Of a stretch of 64,000 nt of DNA, positions 23,377 to 34,833 are shown one piece after another. Origin of the DNA: Glutinoglossum americanum (taxonomy: Eukaryota > Ascomycota > Geoglossomycetes > Geoglossales > Geoglossaceae); the NCBI GenBank assembly GCA_020080175.1, contig JAGHQL010000014.1:1-64000 (forward strand). Direction: 5' to 3'. The notes under the pieces are model-generated. The model did no database searches and was not told where the DNA came from. It saw only the letters and a list, made by a program, of their open reading frames with translations. The first letter of the stretch is position 1, and the number at the start of each line of letters is the position of its first letter. A program made the translations under genes and the position numbers.

Positions 23377-26300
23377 ATGGAAACTAGCATACACTATTCT
23401 AGCACTACCAAATTGGCAGCACCTTCTACTGAAAAACCATCAGTGAGGATGATAAATATATTATTATATCTTACATGTAGCATGTCTCGAGTGAAATTCA
23501 TTGTCACCGGGTGAGATGGACCTTATTTATGGGAAAACTTCTTTGGTTGGTTAGCCTAAGGCTCGCCATCCAGATAGCTACATTGGTATCTCCCACAGTC
23601 CTCTGCTCACCTCCCAACTCCATTAATTCTCGATTCTGAGTTCGAAGGCCCGGCTGTGCCAAGAGAACAAGGCAGCGACGAAACTAGAGAGGCGCACAGA
23701 CGGCCCTCTACAACCTCCGCCACAAAATCCAACACCATCACCACGAGAAAAAGGGCAATTCCCGCATCCGTCGAGGAATCGATTTCAATCGATGATGCCT
23801 AGACGTTCCGTGAGTTTCGTAATAGCACTACCTCCGTGGGTCTGCGACCTCTTCCGAGAGACTCCCAGCCCTATCCTCCAGCGAACGCCAAGAAACAACC
23901 AATATGCCATGGGAAAAGCAAATAGAATAACCACACCAAAACACTAACCCTAGCGAGCATCTCGCCAAAATCTCTCCCACCACTAAATCAAATCCCTAAA
24001 CACAACTGACCTCGCCGGGACACAAAGAATATATCTCCCAGAAGCACCACGTGCACAACAAAAGAGAAAGCCCTGAGCCAAGCAGGGGCCTGCAGCAGGG
24101 CAACTTCTAGCTCCAGCTATAAGCTAAACCCGAGATTACCGGCCCTACATCTATACCACCGTTTGAATGATGGGTGGGCTGGGGATGCGGAGGTGGAGGG
24201 GTTTCGTCAGCGTCCCGGCTAGTTTGTGTAGTAGCGGTCGGAGCCACCGCAGGGCCGTCCCGTGCACCGTCTCGTTCTCCATTTGCATCCTGTGCAGCGT
24301 CGTATTCCCTCAGCAGGAAGTTCGTCTCGCCGACCTCCAGCAACACGACATCGACAAGCTTGATGATAGGGGTGTATTCATCTCTTCCCCCCCAGTCTGG
24401 TGCTCCAGCGCCTTGCTCGTGCGCTAGCCTCTGAAGCTGGTAGGTTCCATCTATTGGAGGCAATTGGAACGGCGGAGGCAACTGGGCAAAGAATAGAATT
24501 AATTGAATACTTAGCTGGCTATATAGACGAAAGGAAACAGCCCCGTGGGCCGGCCAGCCTCACGGCCGAGGCCCGGAAAACCAGAATAGAAGTTCTATTC
24601 TAGCAGGTGGTTTTCATTAGCAATGGAAACGAGTTGCTACTCAGCCCCCTAGGGCCAAAATCCACAGAGCGAACCCTAATGGCAGGCTGCCCCCGGAAAC
24701 TGCCGTTTCCAACAACACCATCCACGACCTATTCGGGTTGGAGGTGTCTATAGTTTTGGTGGGTTTTCTGCCACCGGCCTATCCACGTGTCGGTGAAACA
24801 ACCCAGGCGATTAGGAAGTCGAGGATAAGGACGATAACTATGGCCATGAGATTGAAGCTCTGCCGGGCGGCCCCTGAAGAGTGTCTGATTTTTTGTTGGT
24901 TGCAGAGTTTTTGTGCTTCTGGGTCGGGCGGGCCCCCAAAAAGTTGATTATTCCTCGTTGGGGCTTGGCTAGGGAGACCTGGAACCATTTCTCTACCTCG
25001 ATGTTCCACTGGTTGTTGGGCAGTATGTCTACCTACACGGGATCAAAGACCGATTGGGATACTTTTAGGACGCCTGCACCTGGTCCATTGACCGCGTTGA
25101 ATGTGCTAGTCATCAAACCGTCCGTTAATACGCGCTATGCTGTGGCAATCTCTCTGGGGTCCAGGCCAATGTGGTCTATAAGTCCCACTACGTCGCCGTA
25201 AGCCGCATACGCCATGCATCCACTAACCTCGCCCAGGCTTGGGTTGCACACCCCGTGTTGGTCGATGCATTCCAATACATTCACATTCTAACTACCGACG
25301 TAGTAGATGCTGTTAGGATAAGGGGTATTTGCATTAGAGAGAACATCGTCCACTACAGCTGAGTAGTAAATATGGTTCGACATGAAGAAAAAGAGTTTGG
25401 TTGATTGGTATGCAGAACACTGGGGATGGCCACACAATACCCCTTGGTCAGCCACATCCTGAAGTGAGGGCGCTTGGAGTTTGTACTAAATACCGAGTAC
25501 GGATGTGTAATACAAAGTGGTTAATATTTTCCCCGCTGTTATGATTGCTCTTACGGGATGAATTCTCGGCATTGGACCAACCAGTTCCAGCATTTTAAAA
25601 GCTTTATTGCGCCTTGCTAATTTCCAGAAGGGCAAAGATTCCTGGCTCGCGTACCTGACCCGAAACAGTGGGAGTTAAAGCTTTGCACCAGTTGAACCAA
25701 TTCTAAACTCCAAACTATTGTCACAGCGTGCAGAGCCACAAGGGGCAGAGCTCGAGTCGAGCCGGCGAGCTCCTTTTCTAGTTGACGGTGTTGACTCCTC
25801 AACCTCCATCAGTCAACGCATCTTTTGTATAGTTTATCCGATAGAGACTCCTTCGTGAGTCCACATCCACCCCGCTGCCCAGCGTTGTTACTCTGTGGCC
25901 TTGCCAGACCTCCAGAACGTCTCTGCTAGCCACCTCGATGACCTTGAGTGCCCGCTGCATTTCGCAAGCCCTGACATGACTCTAGCTTTTTATCCCTAAC
26001 ATACCATTAATCTAAGCTTTAGACTGCCATTACAACTACAGATTTTATACAACTAATACTCAATAGTTATATGCAATTCAATTAATTGACTTGTATAGAT
26101 AATTCGAGTTATATTTCTGTACATTGGGCATAGGTTCAAATAAAGTACTTGGGTCATCCTGGATGACCTCCGACTAAGCAATTCACCACTTAATATTACC
26201 AAGACTAGTTCTTAGTTTACAGAGCTTGACCATAAGTAATATAAGTAGCTAGTGGTAATTTATGATATGCTGGGAACTATTTTTCAAAAATCATGGTATA

Positions 26301-26887
26301 AAAGTCATTTCCCGTAAAAACAATTACAAAGCAGGGGGTTTCCCATGAATTCGCCCGCACCGGGATTAATGCAAATAACAAATCGGGTCGACGCTTTGTC
26401 CCTAGCTAACTTGGTCCGGTGTGAACGCAACTCCGCTCAAAGCCGTAAAAGTTCTGCAACCCTCCAAGTAGGCAATCGCTCTTTGCTTTTTCCCACAAGA
26501 CAGGCCTAGATCACCGCCACGGTCCAACTAACGGATCATATCACCACCCAGTTGTCACAGCAAACGGGAAGGTGGGTCGTCTCATTCATTCACTGGATTT
26601 GCGATAGAACGGGTCATCCGAGATCGGGTGATATATGGTGTGACATGGTGGGTCCAGGTTCGTGGTTTTGTGAGGTGGCGTTGCTGTCGCCGGAGGTTTC
26701 GTTCGACGATTTTTATTTCCACTACCACTCCACTAATGATAACCATTGATCGGACACCCTCCAAGGAGATTCATGGGTGACTGGTTGCGTGTTGTCACCT
26801 TCACAGTGGGGTGCTCATGGGAATGATGCGTTAGGCTTCCCGGTAGGACCAACGACTTCTATATAACTAGTCGAGTATAGTTCTTGC
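23377..26887. other. Gene-free stretch
   Basis: 3.5 kb without a convincing gene. One minus-strand frame (24107-24481) is listed separately at low confidence. At 24584-24602 is a perfect 9-bp inverted repeat (agaatagaa, one-base loop). The section 25980-26350 is AT-rich. Frames at 24738-25362 are short and unrecognised. Confidence 0.5.
24107..24481 (-). CDS. Possible small hypothetical protein
   Basis: A 124-residue frame with an acidic, fairly hydrophobic middle (IIKLVDVVLLEVG, FLLREYDAA) and a threonine/proline-rich tail ending in a short nonpolar segment. It looks more protein-like than surrounding frames, but has no recognised domain, no signal peptide and no intron support. It may be a relic or chance. 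Confidence 0.25.
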   Translation of the reverse strand: MPPPFQLPPIDGTYQLQRLAHEQGAGAPDWGGRDEYTPIIKLVDVVLLEVGETNFLLREYDAAQDANGERDGARDGPAVAPTATTQTSRDADETPPPPHPQPTHHSNGGIDVGPVISGLAYSWS

Positions 26888-28735
26888 ATGGCTAGAATTC
26901 GAGTGATACCATCTACAGCAGTAATGTCGCCTTCTGACTCAGAAAACGCATCGGGCGAGCCGGCCAGAGCCTTTTGGCGCCGAGCTGCAACGTTCCTGTG
27001 GAAGCACTTGTCTTCTCTTGTCATTCGATGGTGGAAGTTCCTGTTGTTTGTCATGAAACGAAAGTGGAGGCTCCCCGTCTCAGTACTCGTGGTCACTGGC
27101 TGCATCATCGGTTCTTACACGTTTATTTCAAGCTTGGATGGGAAGAGCGTCTTGTCCTCCAGAGTTATTCACCCCCCAGCAATACTGAGTATTCTCTCCT
27201 CCATTTTTGGCATCTGTCTCGGCTTTGCAATTCTGGATGCCACTACTATATCCTGGTGGCGGACCCTTCTGCGTGGAACAACTGCAGCAAAACTCGACCA
27301 GATTTGGGATCGCGGTACTAGTTTGTGGGGCCTCTGGCAGACGGGCATCAGTCCTGATCCCGGTAGTAATCCCGAAGCCTGCGTGCTGGCTGCGGTAGCT
27401 TTCATCGGGTATGTCACAAAGTTTGCCTGCGGTCCTCTGCTACAGCAGGCCCTGCTTGTGCAAAGCCGGGAAAAGGCAACAAACGAGACAATGATGATGA
27501 ATATACCGCCACGGATTCCGGACGGCTGGGGAGGAAACATTGATTACACCAAGCTGGGGAATGCCTCGCTCTCTCCCAGTTTCATCTCGATCATTCAGCA
27601 GTGGCATTCGAATGTTCCAATCATGACCCACGATGCTAAAAATTATACCTGTCCTGGGACTTGTCGTGGGAATGCTACTGGCGCGGGTATGGAAGCGAAC
27701 TGCTCTTCGACCACCGAATCTCTGGTTTTCAATGACCTCTACCGCAATGGCACATTGGCATTCACAACGCACTTCAGCCAGTTCGAAGACCTTTTGGGGG
27801 TACCTACGCTGAGGCTTGTCACCAAATACGTTACTTCCGTCAACGAAACTTGCGGTGCAACTCTCACAGTCGACACCTGCAACATCCAAGCCGCAACTAT
27901 CAAGTATCCAGTCATCATTCAGAATTCCACTGTTTCGCTTAACCAGAGCCAGCTCATATCACCTGAAGTGGTGACACGCCTCAAAGCCGCTGGAGACTCA
28001 CCTGCTGCTAAGGCAGGGACGCCAATTGGTCCGCTGACAATTCTTAACGGTTTTGGCAATGCCCATTTCCAATCCAACGCTACGGTCACTTTTAACACGA
28101 CTACCCAGCAGTACGATATGAATCCAGAAGGCGTCCTGGCAAGATTATATCTCGACACCAATTGGACTCACTATCGTGCTGTCACAAACTGCAATTACCA
28201 ATTCCTCTCCCCGACTGACGACATCCTCAGCGCGCTTCGCGAGGTCCTTTTTCGAACAGCACTTGCTGCGGACAACGGAACTTTTAGCAATTTTTCAGTT
28301 CGACAGGTAGCCATAGAGCCAGTCTACCACGTCCAAAATAAATACTTAATATCAGCTGTTATCACCATGTCGGTTGCCTTATTAGTTGTCCTCTGGCCTG
28401 TTTTCGGTCTGTGGCGCAATCCTAGGGAAGGCGGTGGGGACCTAAGGAGTGTCACTGAGCTCGAGGAGGATATCAACCTCAGCCCGATCAAAGGAGCGCA
28501 AGTATGGCACCCACGCACACCAGATGTCGACACCTGGATGCGAGGTATGATTCAGTACAGGAGAATTGAGGGAGCGAGTCACTGGCGGATGGATGATAGG
28601 GGCATGCCGGTGCCCCCCCCAAACCATTGGGTATCATTTGAATTTAAGGAAGGTCAAAGCATACCAGGAAATATAACTTTTCGTCGAACCAACGAATCGG
28701 TTCCGCCCGCAGGGGGCGACTCTGCGGGACATTGA
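26888..28735 (+). CDS. Multi-pass membrane protein with N-glycosylated ectodomain (DUF3176-like plan)
   Basis: An uninterrupted frame of 615 residues from an ATG. After a basic cytosolic start there are three membrane segments (SVLVVTGCIIGSYTFISSL, ILSILSSIFGICLGFAIL and a third near ACVLAAVAFIGYVT). The SWWR..LRG....L..IWDRG stretch between them is typical of fungal DUF3176-type proteins. A long ectodomain (about 190-490) carries many N-x-S/T sequons and cysteines. A C-terminal span (VITMSVALLVVLWPVFGLW) leads to an acidic then polar cytosolic tail. Function is unknown for the whole group; a surface role is inferred from topology. It shares its plan with the protein at 3460-5295, suggesting distant paralogy. 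Confidence 0.85.
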   Translation: MARIRVIPSTAVMSPSDSENASGEPARAFWRRAATFLWKHLSSLVIRWWKFLLFVMKRKWRLPVSVLVVTGCIIGSYTFISSLDGKSVLSSRVIHPPAILSILSSIFGICLGFAILDATTISWWRTLLRGTTAAKLDQIWDRGTSLWGLWQTGISPDPGSNPEACVLAAVAFIGYVTKFACGPLLQQALLVQSREKATNETMMMNIPPRIPDGWGGNIDYTKLGNASLSPSFISIIQQWHSNVPIMTHDAKNYTCPGTCRGNATGAGMEANCSSTTESLVFNDLYRNGTLAFTTHFSQFEDLLGVPTLRLVTKYVTSVNETCGATLTVDTCNIQAATIKYPVIIQNSTVSLNQSQLISPEVVTRLKAAGDSPAAKAGTPIGPLTILNGFGNAHFQSNATVTFNTTTQQYDMNPEGVLARLYLDTNWTHYRAVTNCNYQFLSPTDDILSALREVLFRTALAADNGTFSNFSVRQVAIEPVYHVQNKYLISAVITMSVALLVVLWPVFGLWRNPREGGGDLRSVTELEEDINLSPIKGAQVWHPRTPDVDTWMRGMIQYRRIEGASHWRMDDRGMPVPPPNHWVSFEFKEGQSIPGNITFRRTNESVPPAGGDSAGH

Positions 28736-30222
28736 TTGAGGCCGTTGTTCGAAGAGAGTCCTTTACGCGCTAAAAGCAGGAGCTAAAAGGGGATCTGAAT
28801 TTGAGTTTGTTCGGGGTTTTCGGGAGCATTTTGCTTTGTCAAGATTTCCTATTTCTTAAAGAAAAGTCAGTTAAGCATTGCGGGTTGGTTAATTGCCGAC
28901 TCTGATAGTTAGGCAAACGCAAAGCAGTATAAAATTGGCCTTTATTGGACGCCTTTTGATCCATAGATGATGTGTCTGCACCCACCCACAGCCCCTGTAC
29001 ACGTTTGGAGTGTGCTCATTCTCTTGTTTTGGCTACTACTCTGTGAGTTTGTCATACCAGAGCCTAGCCGCAACAGTATTAGCAAGCCAGGCCGCTCGAA
29101 TTCATTCCTTCTTTCAGAATAAAATTACTTCTTAGAGGTTGCCAGGAAGTATAGACCCGTCTTCGATCCACTCCATATGCTACCAGAGGCGGCCATCATA
29201 GTGGCGGCCAGCAATCACCAACAGCATCAGAAAAACAGGACCAGAATCCAGAGCAGGGAATCTACTAAAAACGGTCCCACTCAGCCGCAATTTATTTAAT
29301 ATGTTTGTCGCAATACTAAGAGTAGATGGGTAGTAGAAAGTTTAATTCCGTTGTCCGAGATTCGGAACCTCGAAACGTCAATCGAGTGTAGGAGTTCAAT
29401 AAATATGGAGAAAGCAAATTATACCATTCCCAGCCGGAATTCTCTATCTGTGCAGTCACAAGCGAAACCCTCACTTCAAGAAGATGGCTATTTCAGGCTA
29501 CCAACTTCCCACGGCTCACCTCCAGACGGTCGAACTCGACTACCTGGCAGGTTCCTGCCACTCCGGTGGCGTTCTAACGCTGCAGGATATTCAACTACTC
29601 TATGCTATTGGGTGGAGGGTTAGTGCCGTTGGCCAAAGATACGACAAAAGTACCTCGCTGGCGAGATAGTATAGGGAACACTATTGGAGGCCCATTCGAT
29701 ATACGGAGTACTCACGGGGCTAGTTTTCCGGAGAAGGGAAACCGTTGGATTCCAGTACGATGTTCTTGAGTAGGTGCAAAGATCAAGTCACTTAACTGAA
29801 CCCGTCGCCAATTTACTTCATCCGCACCATGGAATCGCTCCCCCACCAAGCCGGAAGAGGCTGCTTTAGTGTCGTTGAGCAACTGTCATTAAAGCGGCCA
29901 TCCCTGGGACCCGCCTCTAAAATACATTAAATCTGACATACACGGGACCGCCAACCTATATGACACTCATTTAGAGGCTGAAGAACCGGCCCATGGAAAG
30001 CGAGAAACCCGATGCGCCCAGTTTAAAGCCAATTCCCCACCTTTCGCGTGCGCCCTAAAGTCGGATAGAGATCCCACCCAATGCATCCAAAACCAGTAAC
30101 CTAACCATCCCTCACGAACCGCCAGCACGAACCAGCCCCGCTGCCAAACCTCCCAAGACGCATAGCCACGCCAACCTAAAAAAAAAAAACACCGGTACAG
30201 ACGGCCCACCCGCCTAGCCATC
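28736..30222. other. Gene-free stretch
   Basis: No gene supported. A short frame at 29484-29669 has some protein character (LTLQDIQLLYAIGW) and could be a very small relic, but nothing joins to it. A run of A residues lies at about 30179-30190. Confidence 0.45.
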
Positions 30223-30756
30223 CTAGCGGTAACACCCCCACTCCATCCTCGCCCTCCAACAACTCCTACACCAGATCCTGCCCCCCCTCAAATCGAAATA
30301 GCAATCCTCGCACTCCACTTCTTCCCTCACAAACCGCCGGCGGTGGTGGGGCGGCTGGCTCCGATGTCGCCTCCCCACGATGATCACCGTGTCCCCGTCC
30401 TCCTTTGCCGGGACCAAGATCGATTCGCGGCGCCAGTCGTGCGGCCGGCCGCGCACCGAGATCTCCTCTTCGACCTCGATGTCGCTCCTAGCGCCGTTGT
30501 GGCAGCTTCGCCGCTCTTGGATCTCTAGCTCGTGGCTGCCGTGTCGGCCTTCGTGGTCGTGGACGAGGTCGCGGAAGCGGAGGTCGTGGGGGCCGCGGTG
30601 GCCGTCGTCGTTCTCTCTGATGACTATGTCGCGGCCGGGGTGGTGATCGTGGATGAATGTGTCTTCCTCGGAGGAGAATGAGTCGGAGACTGTGTTTGGG
30701 TGGAAGAACTCAGCGGTGCCGTTGTGGCGGCTGGGGAGGCGAATGACGACGGGCAT
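30223..30756 (-). CDS. Hypothetical charged, histidine/arginine-rich protein
   Basis: A single frame of 177 residues from an ATG at 30756. It starts MPVVIRLPSRHN, has an acidic serine patch (FSSEEDTFIHD), then long alternating charged stretches rich in H, R, D and E, and ends with four cysteines in C-x2-C..C-x2-C arrangement (ECEDCYFD, WCRSC) that could bind a metal. The GC-rich third positions fit coding sequence. No known domain is recognised. The two CxxC pairs are the only functional clue. Confidence 0.6.
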   Translation of the reverse strand: MPVVIRLPSRHNGTAEFFHPNTVSDSFSSEEDTFIHDHHPGRDIVIRENDDGHRGPHDLRFRDLVHDHEGRHGSHELEIQERRSCHNGARSDIEVEEEISVRGRPHDWRRESILVPAKEDGDTVIIVGRRHRSQPPHHRRRFVREEVECEDCYFDLRGGRIWCRSCWRARMEWGCYR

Positions 30757-31883
30757 AGCTTTGGAATATCAAGGGTCTTTTGTGCGATGGAATATTTTTA
30801 GAGTTTGTTTGATTATCGGCGATATAATTTTTTTTGATTTGCATTGTCTTTTCTGATAGAAGGTAGAGCAGTGGGCGTTAAATAGACATGCCTGTTATTC
30901 TGGCAAGAACAAGGTAGAAAGGATGAATTTTTGCGTGGCGTGACCCATGGTCCGACGATGGGGTGATGAAACCAATGAGTAGCGAGCGAGTGGGTGGGTA
31001 GACTGTCCCATCTCGCCACAGTGGCGACTCCACTATTCCAACTTCGCTCCATGACGCGCTTACAGAGTATTTGGAGCGGAGCTTTCTCGGCGGCTCTCCA
31101 CGTGTTCAGAGACTCTCTGGCCTGTCAACTGTGCGTTCGCGAAAGGCGAGTGCCAGAGTATCGAGCATGGGAAAGCGCAGGTCCAAGGGAATGCAAACCT
31201 CCGGCCTAGCCATCCTTTCTAGCACAGCTTATCAATAGTAGATCTGGAGCTACTCATTGGGGGGAGCTCATTGGAGGCTTAACTTTATATACTTCGATCG
31301 CTCTCTTAGTTCTGTTTCGCTTTCTCTCGCCTTCGCATCACAGAAACGCAACGCTCTATTTCCCCGCAAACTTTATATTCAATACCGTATGGTTAGTTGA
31401 GAGTAGATCTGCTACAGAGAGAATGAATTGAAGCCATAAAAGGCTAGTTGGGTGCATCGCCGACACAAGTATCCAGCTTTCTAGAGGATGAGCCCGCGAG
31501 GGCGGGGATTCTGTATTTGCAATCACAGGCGCGCGTAGCAGCATGAACATCCTCTGTGGTTCTAATTACGTCGCGGAAAGGCGACTAGACACACACGCTA
31601 GGTTTGTTATTAAAGCGCAAATTAGTACACTGCGAAACGGTTGAGTGGAGGTGTCTAGCTGTGACTTCCGGGAAGCTTTTGAGCGCCACGGCAGAGGTAG
31701 GTAGGTAAAGTAAGTAGTAGCTAAGGTGGCACACTTAGCCATATTCAAAACACGCGTGGGAATGAATCTTGAAATCCTTATAGGCGAAGAGAAGGGAAAA
31801 CTAGAATCCGCGAGCAGGCAGAAAATACCCATTCATGACAAGCAGCTAACCTGAAAACCAAAAAGGACCCGAAAACCCCCACC
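30757..31883. other. Gene-free stretch
   Basis: 1.1 kb with only short frames. It includes a short ggta/gtaa repeat patch near 31693-31715. It separates two minus-strand hypothetical genes and probably holds the promoter of the 30223-30756 gene. Confidence 0.45.
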
Positions 31884-32891
31884 CTACACGAACCGGCCCT
31901 TCCCAGTCCATCCAGTCTCCTTATCCCACTCATACTCCCAATTCGGCCTCCACAAATAGCTCAACGCCTCCCCGACCACCGCCTCCCAATCCGTCTCAAC
32001 CCCCACCTCCCTCGCCAACACATCATATCTCACAATAAGCCTGAAAAGCTCTTTCACGTACGCCCTCAGCCTCGCGTGGTCGGCAAACACATCCTCCCTC
32101 TCGAGCGTCTCTCCCAGCCGCGCCCCGCACCCCCCCACAACCTGCACGCCCTTGGCGTTCGGCCCGGTCTCCCACAGAAACTCCCGGTGCGGGATCGCGT
32201 GCGCGTCGTGGTTCCAGTGCGCGGTGATGCGCTCGGACATGTAGCGGTAGCTTTTCATCTCCTTATACCCGCCGCCGACCCAGGACCGCTTGGGGCGGGG
32301 GTTGGAGGCTTGGTACGCGACGAGGGTGTTGAAGAAGATGTAGGGTTCGAGCGCGCATTCGGCGACTTGGTCCCAGCCGTATGAGTTTCCGCAGGAGAGG
32401 CGGCGGTATCTCCCAATCGATAACTGCGGGTGGTGAGCGAGCATTAGTAGTGTTTCCATCTCTTCCTTTCCACCGTGCAAGAGCATTTTTACGATTTCCT
32501 CCATGTCGCCGTCCCAGCTATATTTTCGTGACTCCTTGTCGTTTACTCGGGTTATCCAATACTCGATATTCTGAATCTTCTCACTCAGAACTTCGTTCTG
32601 GAAGCCTGGGTATCCGGGTCTGGAATACGGCCATTTGTCCCTCAACTCGTCGGTGAATAGTTTCCCTTTTGTCGGAGCTTTAAATGTCGCGGGATATTTC
32701 GCTCGTTCGGTTTTTGAGAACTCCTGGATTATCGAGGACAGTCTTTGGACGAAGTAGGTTAACGATTTGGGCTGGGTGGGGAGGTTGAGGGGGAAGAAAT
32801 CGGTGACCCGAGGCGTTATGTGGATGTTTTCGAAGAAGGTGAAGTTTGAGGCTAGTGTGGTCCAGGGGACGTTGTGGGTCTGGTGGGCCAT
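31884..32891 (-). CDS. Hypothetical protein, 335 residues
   Basis: An intact, intronless frame. The open frame reaches a TTG at 32900, but the first ATG is at 32891 (MAHQTHNVPWT). The protein is soluble: no signal peptide or membrane span. It has even composition with several Trp and Tyr residues (for example EYWITRVNDKE, RSWVGGGYKEM, LSYLWRPNWEYEW). I do not recognise the family. Length, clean frame and biased third positions make a real gene likely. It is followed by the gene-free gap that precedes 30756. Confidence 0.7.
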   Translation of the reverse strand: MAHQTHNVPWTTLASNFTFFENIHITPRVTDFFPLNLPTQPKSLTYFVQRLSSIIQEFSKTERAKYPATFKAPTKGKLFTDELRDKWPYSRPGYPGFQNEVLSEKIQNIEYWITRVNDKESRKYSWDGDMEEIVKMLLHGGKEEMETLLMLAHHPQLSIGRYRRLSCGNSYGWDQVAECALEPYIFFNTLVAYQASNPRPKRSWVGGGYKEMKSYRYMSERITAHWNHDAHAIPHREFLWETGPNAKGVQVVGGCGARLGETLEREDVFADHARLRAYVKELFRLIVRYDVLAREVGVETDWEAVVGEALSYLWRPNWEYEWDKETGWTGKGRFV

Positions 32892-32918
32892 GATCACCAA
32901 GGTTTAGTCAAGATGTAG

Positions 32919-32954
32919 TTTGATGGTTTGATGGGTTGATGGGTTGATGGTTTG
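32919..32954. repeat. Short tandem repeat (ttgatggg, about 4.5 copies)
   Basis: Imperfect 8-nt units of the type ttgatggg / ttgatggt lie directly upstream of the ATG of the 31884-32891 gene (minus strand), so they are in its 5' leader or promoter. Copy number could vary between strains. Confidence 0.7.
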
Positions 32955-33861
32955 CCCTGAGATTGTACTCCGTGCGGGACAAAGTCATGCATTCCAACGT
33001 GGTCGGGAATGAGTCAGACGAGCTGCCCAGCAAAAGCGGCCTTGGCTTCGTGACCCTCTCAGCAAGCCTAATCTGGGAGATTTAGTAATGCCGGCCCAGA
33101 GCAAGTGCCTCGAGGTTCGTCCTCAACAGGCTATTGTGTGCCCCCGGATTCCGTTTCCTTTTAAGGGCGTGCAAACGTTCTGGCTATTAGAGTGATGGCC
33201 CCCGTGCGTGCAGGCGTACCTTTGAGCACTGGGTAAACGCAACTGGTGATCGCTGCTTTACAGTCTTCGCCAGGGTTGTCGGGATGCCTATTCCAGCCAA
33301 ATTTAGGCGTGAAGCTTCAGGATCGGCCAACCTAGCCTGGGCAATTAGTGACAACTCCTGGGAGTTAGGCGTAACTAATTGATTGCAATTGAGGCTGGGC
33401 GTACCCAAGTGTCCTGGTCTGATCGTCTTCCAGTTCGTTTCTCAAATAGAGCTCTGGCCTTCCGGAGAACCGGTCAATATCCGCCAGTCCTTTCGTCCTG
33501 CTTGGCAAGCGCTCTAGCTATTGACTCTGACTCACCCGCTCGCTGTACACAGAATGGGGAACAAAACCCGAACTCCAAATTGAAGTGATTCCAGTTGGCC
33601 GAGGCGCTTACTGTTTTATGTGATGTTAGCCATGGGCCGTGGAGAAAGGCTAAAGAATGTACTGTTGGATGGGGAGATATGCGAAGACCCGGTAATGAAG
33701 CTCTGACCTGCTAGGCGACCGTGGGCGGGCTGTATACGTCCGGCGGATGGCACGATCCCAGAGCCGTGGGCGTTGTTCGTCTCCCTCAGAGCCACAGAAA
33801 TATCCCTGAATCCCTTGGCGATATCTATACCCCCCCGTTAGCGGCATAGTAAGTTGGATGT

Positions 33862-34246
33862 TTAGTTATTACCCTCCCGGAGTGTCCTCAATCCCTCAAC
33901 GATCGCCACCTTTGAGGCCTCGGCTTCCACAAACCACATCTTGTCGGTTAGGTTGTTGATCCTTTTGAACATCAAAACCGGGTGGAACAGAGAGCCCGTA
34001 AATTTCTCTAAAAATCAAACAGATTGTTAGGCGCTTGGCCACTATCGACTTCCCTAAGGACTAAACTCACTAATGAAGGTTTTCTGGCAGAACCTAAGCA
34101 CACACACAGAAATCTACGATATAATTGTAGAATTTTACGAGTACATCCGCCAGTAGTGGTGAGCCTCTCAAATCTCTCTCAATGGCTTTAAACCGGGGAA
34201 GGATAAAAGCCGACTTCTCGAATATCGAATATTGCCTCTCGTGCCG
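33862..34246 (-). pseudogene. Relic of an NLR N-terminal helical domain
   Basis: On the minus strand a block starting near 34246 reads YSIFEKSAFILPRFKAIE, then LLADVLVKFYNYIVDFC, then after a frame slip at a tg-repeat (near 34110) RFCQKTFI. A likely intron with donor GTGAGT follows, then KFTGSLFHPVLMFKR and KMWFVEAEASKVAIVEGLR, ending at a stop at 33862. The pattern (LPRFKAIE, VL..FY..I..F) parallels the N-terminal helical domain of the intact NLR in this window (LPRFDSF, VLGWLYSDILEFYS). NACHT and repeat domains are missing. It looks like a truncated, dead NLR. Confidence 0.5.
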
Positions 34247-34833
34247 GCTTGGAGGCGTAAAGCGAAAGGAAAATAATCGAAGTATTAGGAGAGTTAATTA
34301 AGTTAGTTAGGGCTGTCGATTTAGATATACCGTCAGCATCCTTATGGGTTTAATCTCTGATATGGATGCACAGCTACTGTGGAGGAGTGTAACACCTGGT
34401 ATGATAGCTGATCTTCGTAGTGACGAGGCAGGATGCAGAATGCCCTTCTGAACCTGTGGTGGGCCCCGTCGCCTTATTGGCTGGGTGGGCTGACTCAGCC
34501 TCTAAACGGAAATTTTATCTTAACATATGTTGGGTGTAATGGGAAGGCTCAACAGTGGCGGGGACTAGCTGTCACCGACTAGGCTAGCCGACCAATCTAC
34601 GAGCTGTACTCACAAGCAGCCCAGAACCTATGAAATAGAAAAATAAAGCACACAATGGGCAACTATACCGAAACAGTTCATTGATGGTACGACTATTGCG
34701 TCCGGTATGAAACCAAAGTCACACGACTGCAGGGAGTCTGTGGATTAGAAGAGCCTAAAAAGCCAGCCTTAAGAAATCAGATCAGTCGTCTCGAAACTAC
34801 CCAGCTGTTTTTGAGTCCGCGTCAAATTTCAAG

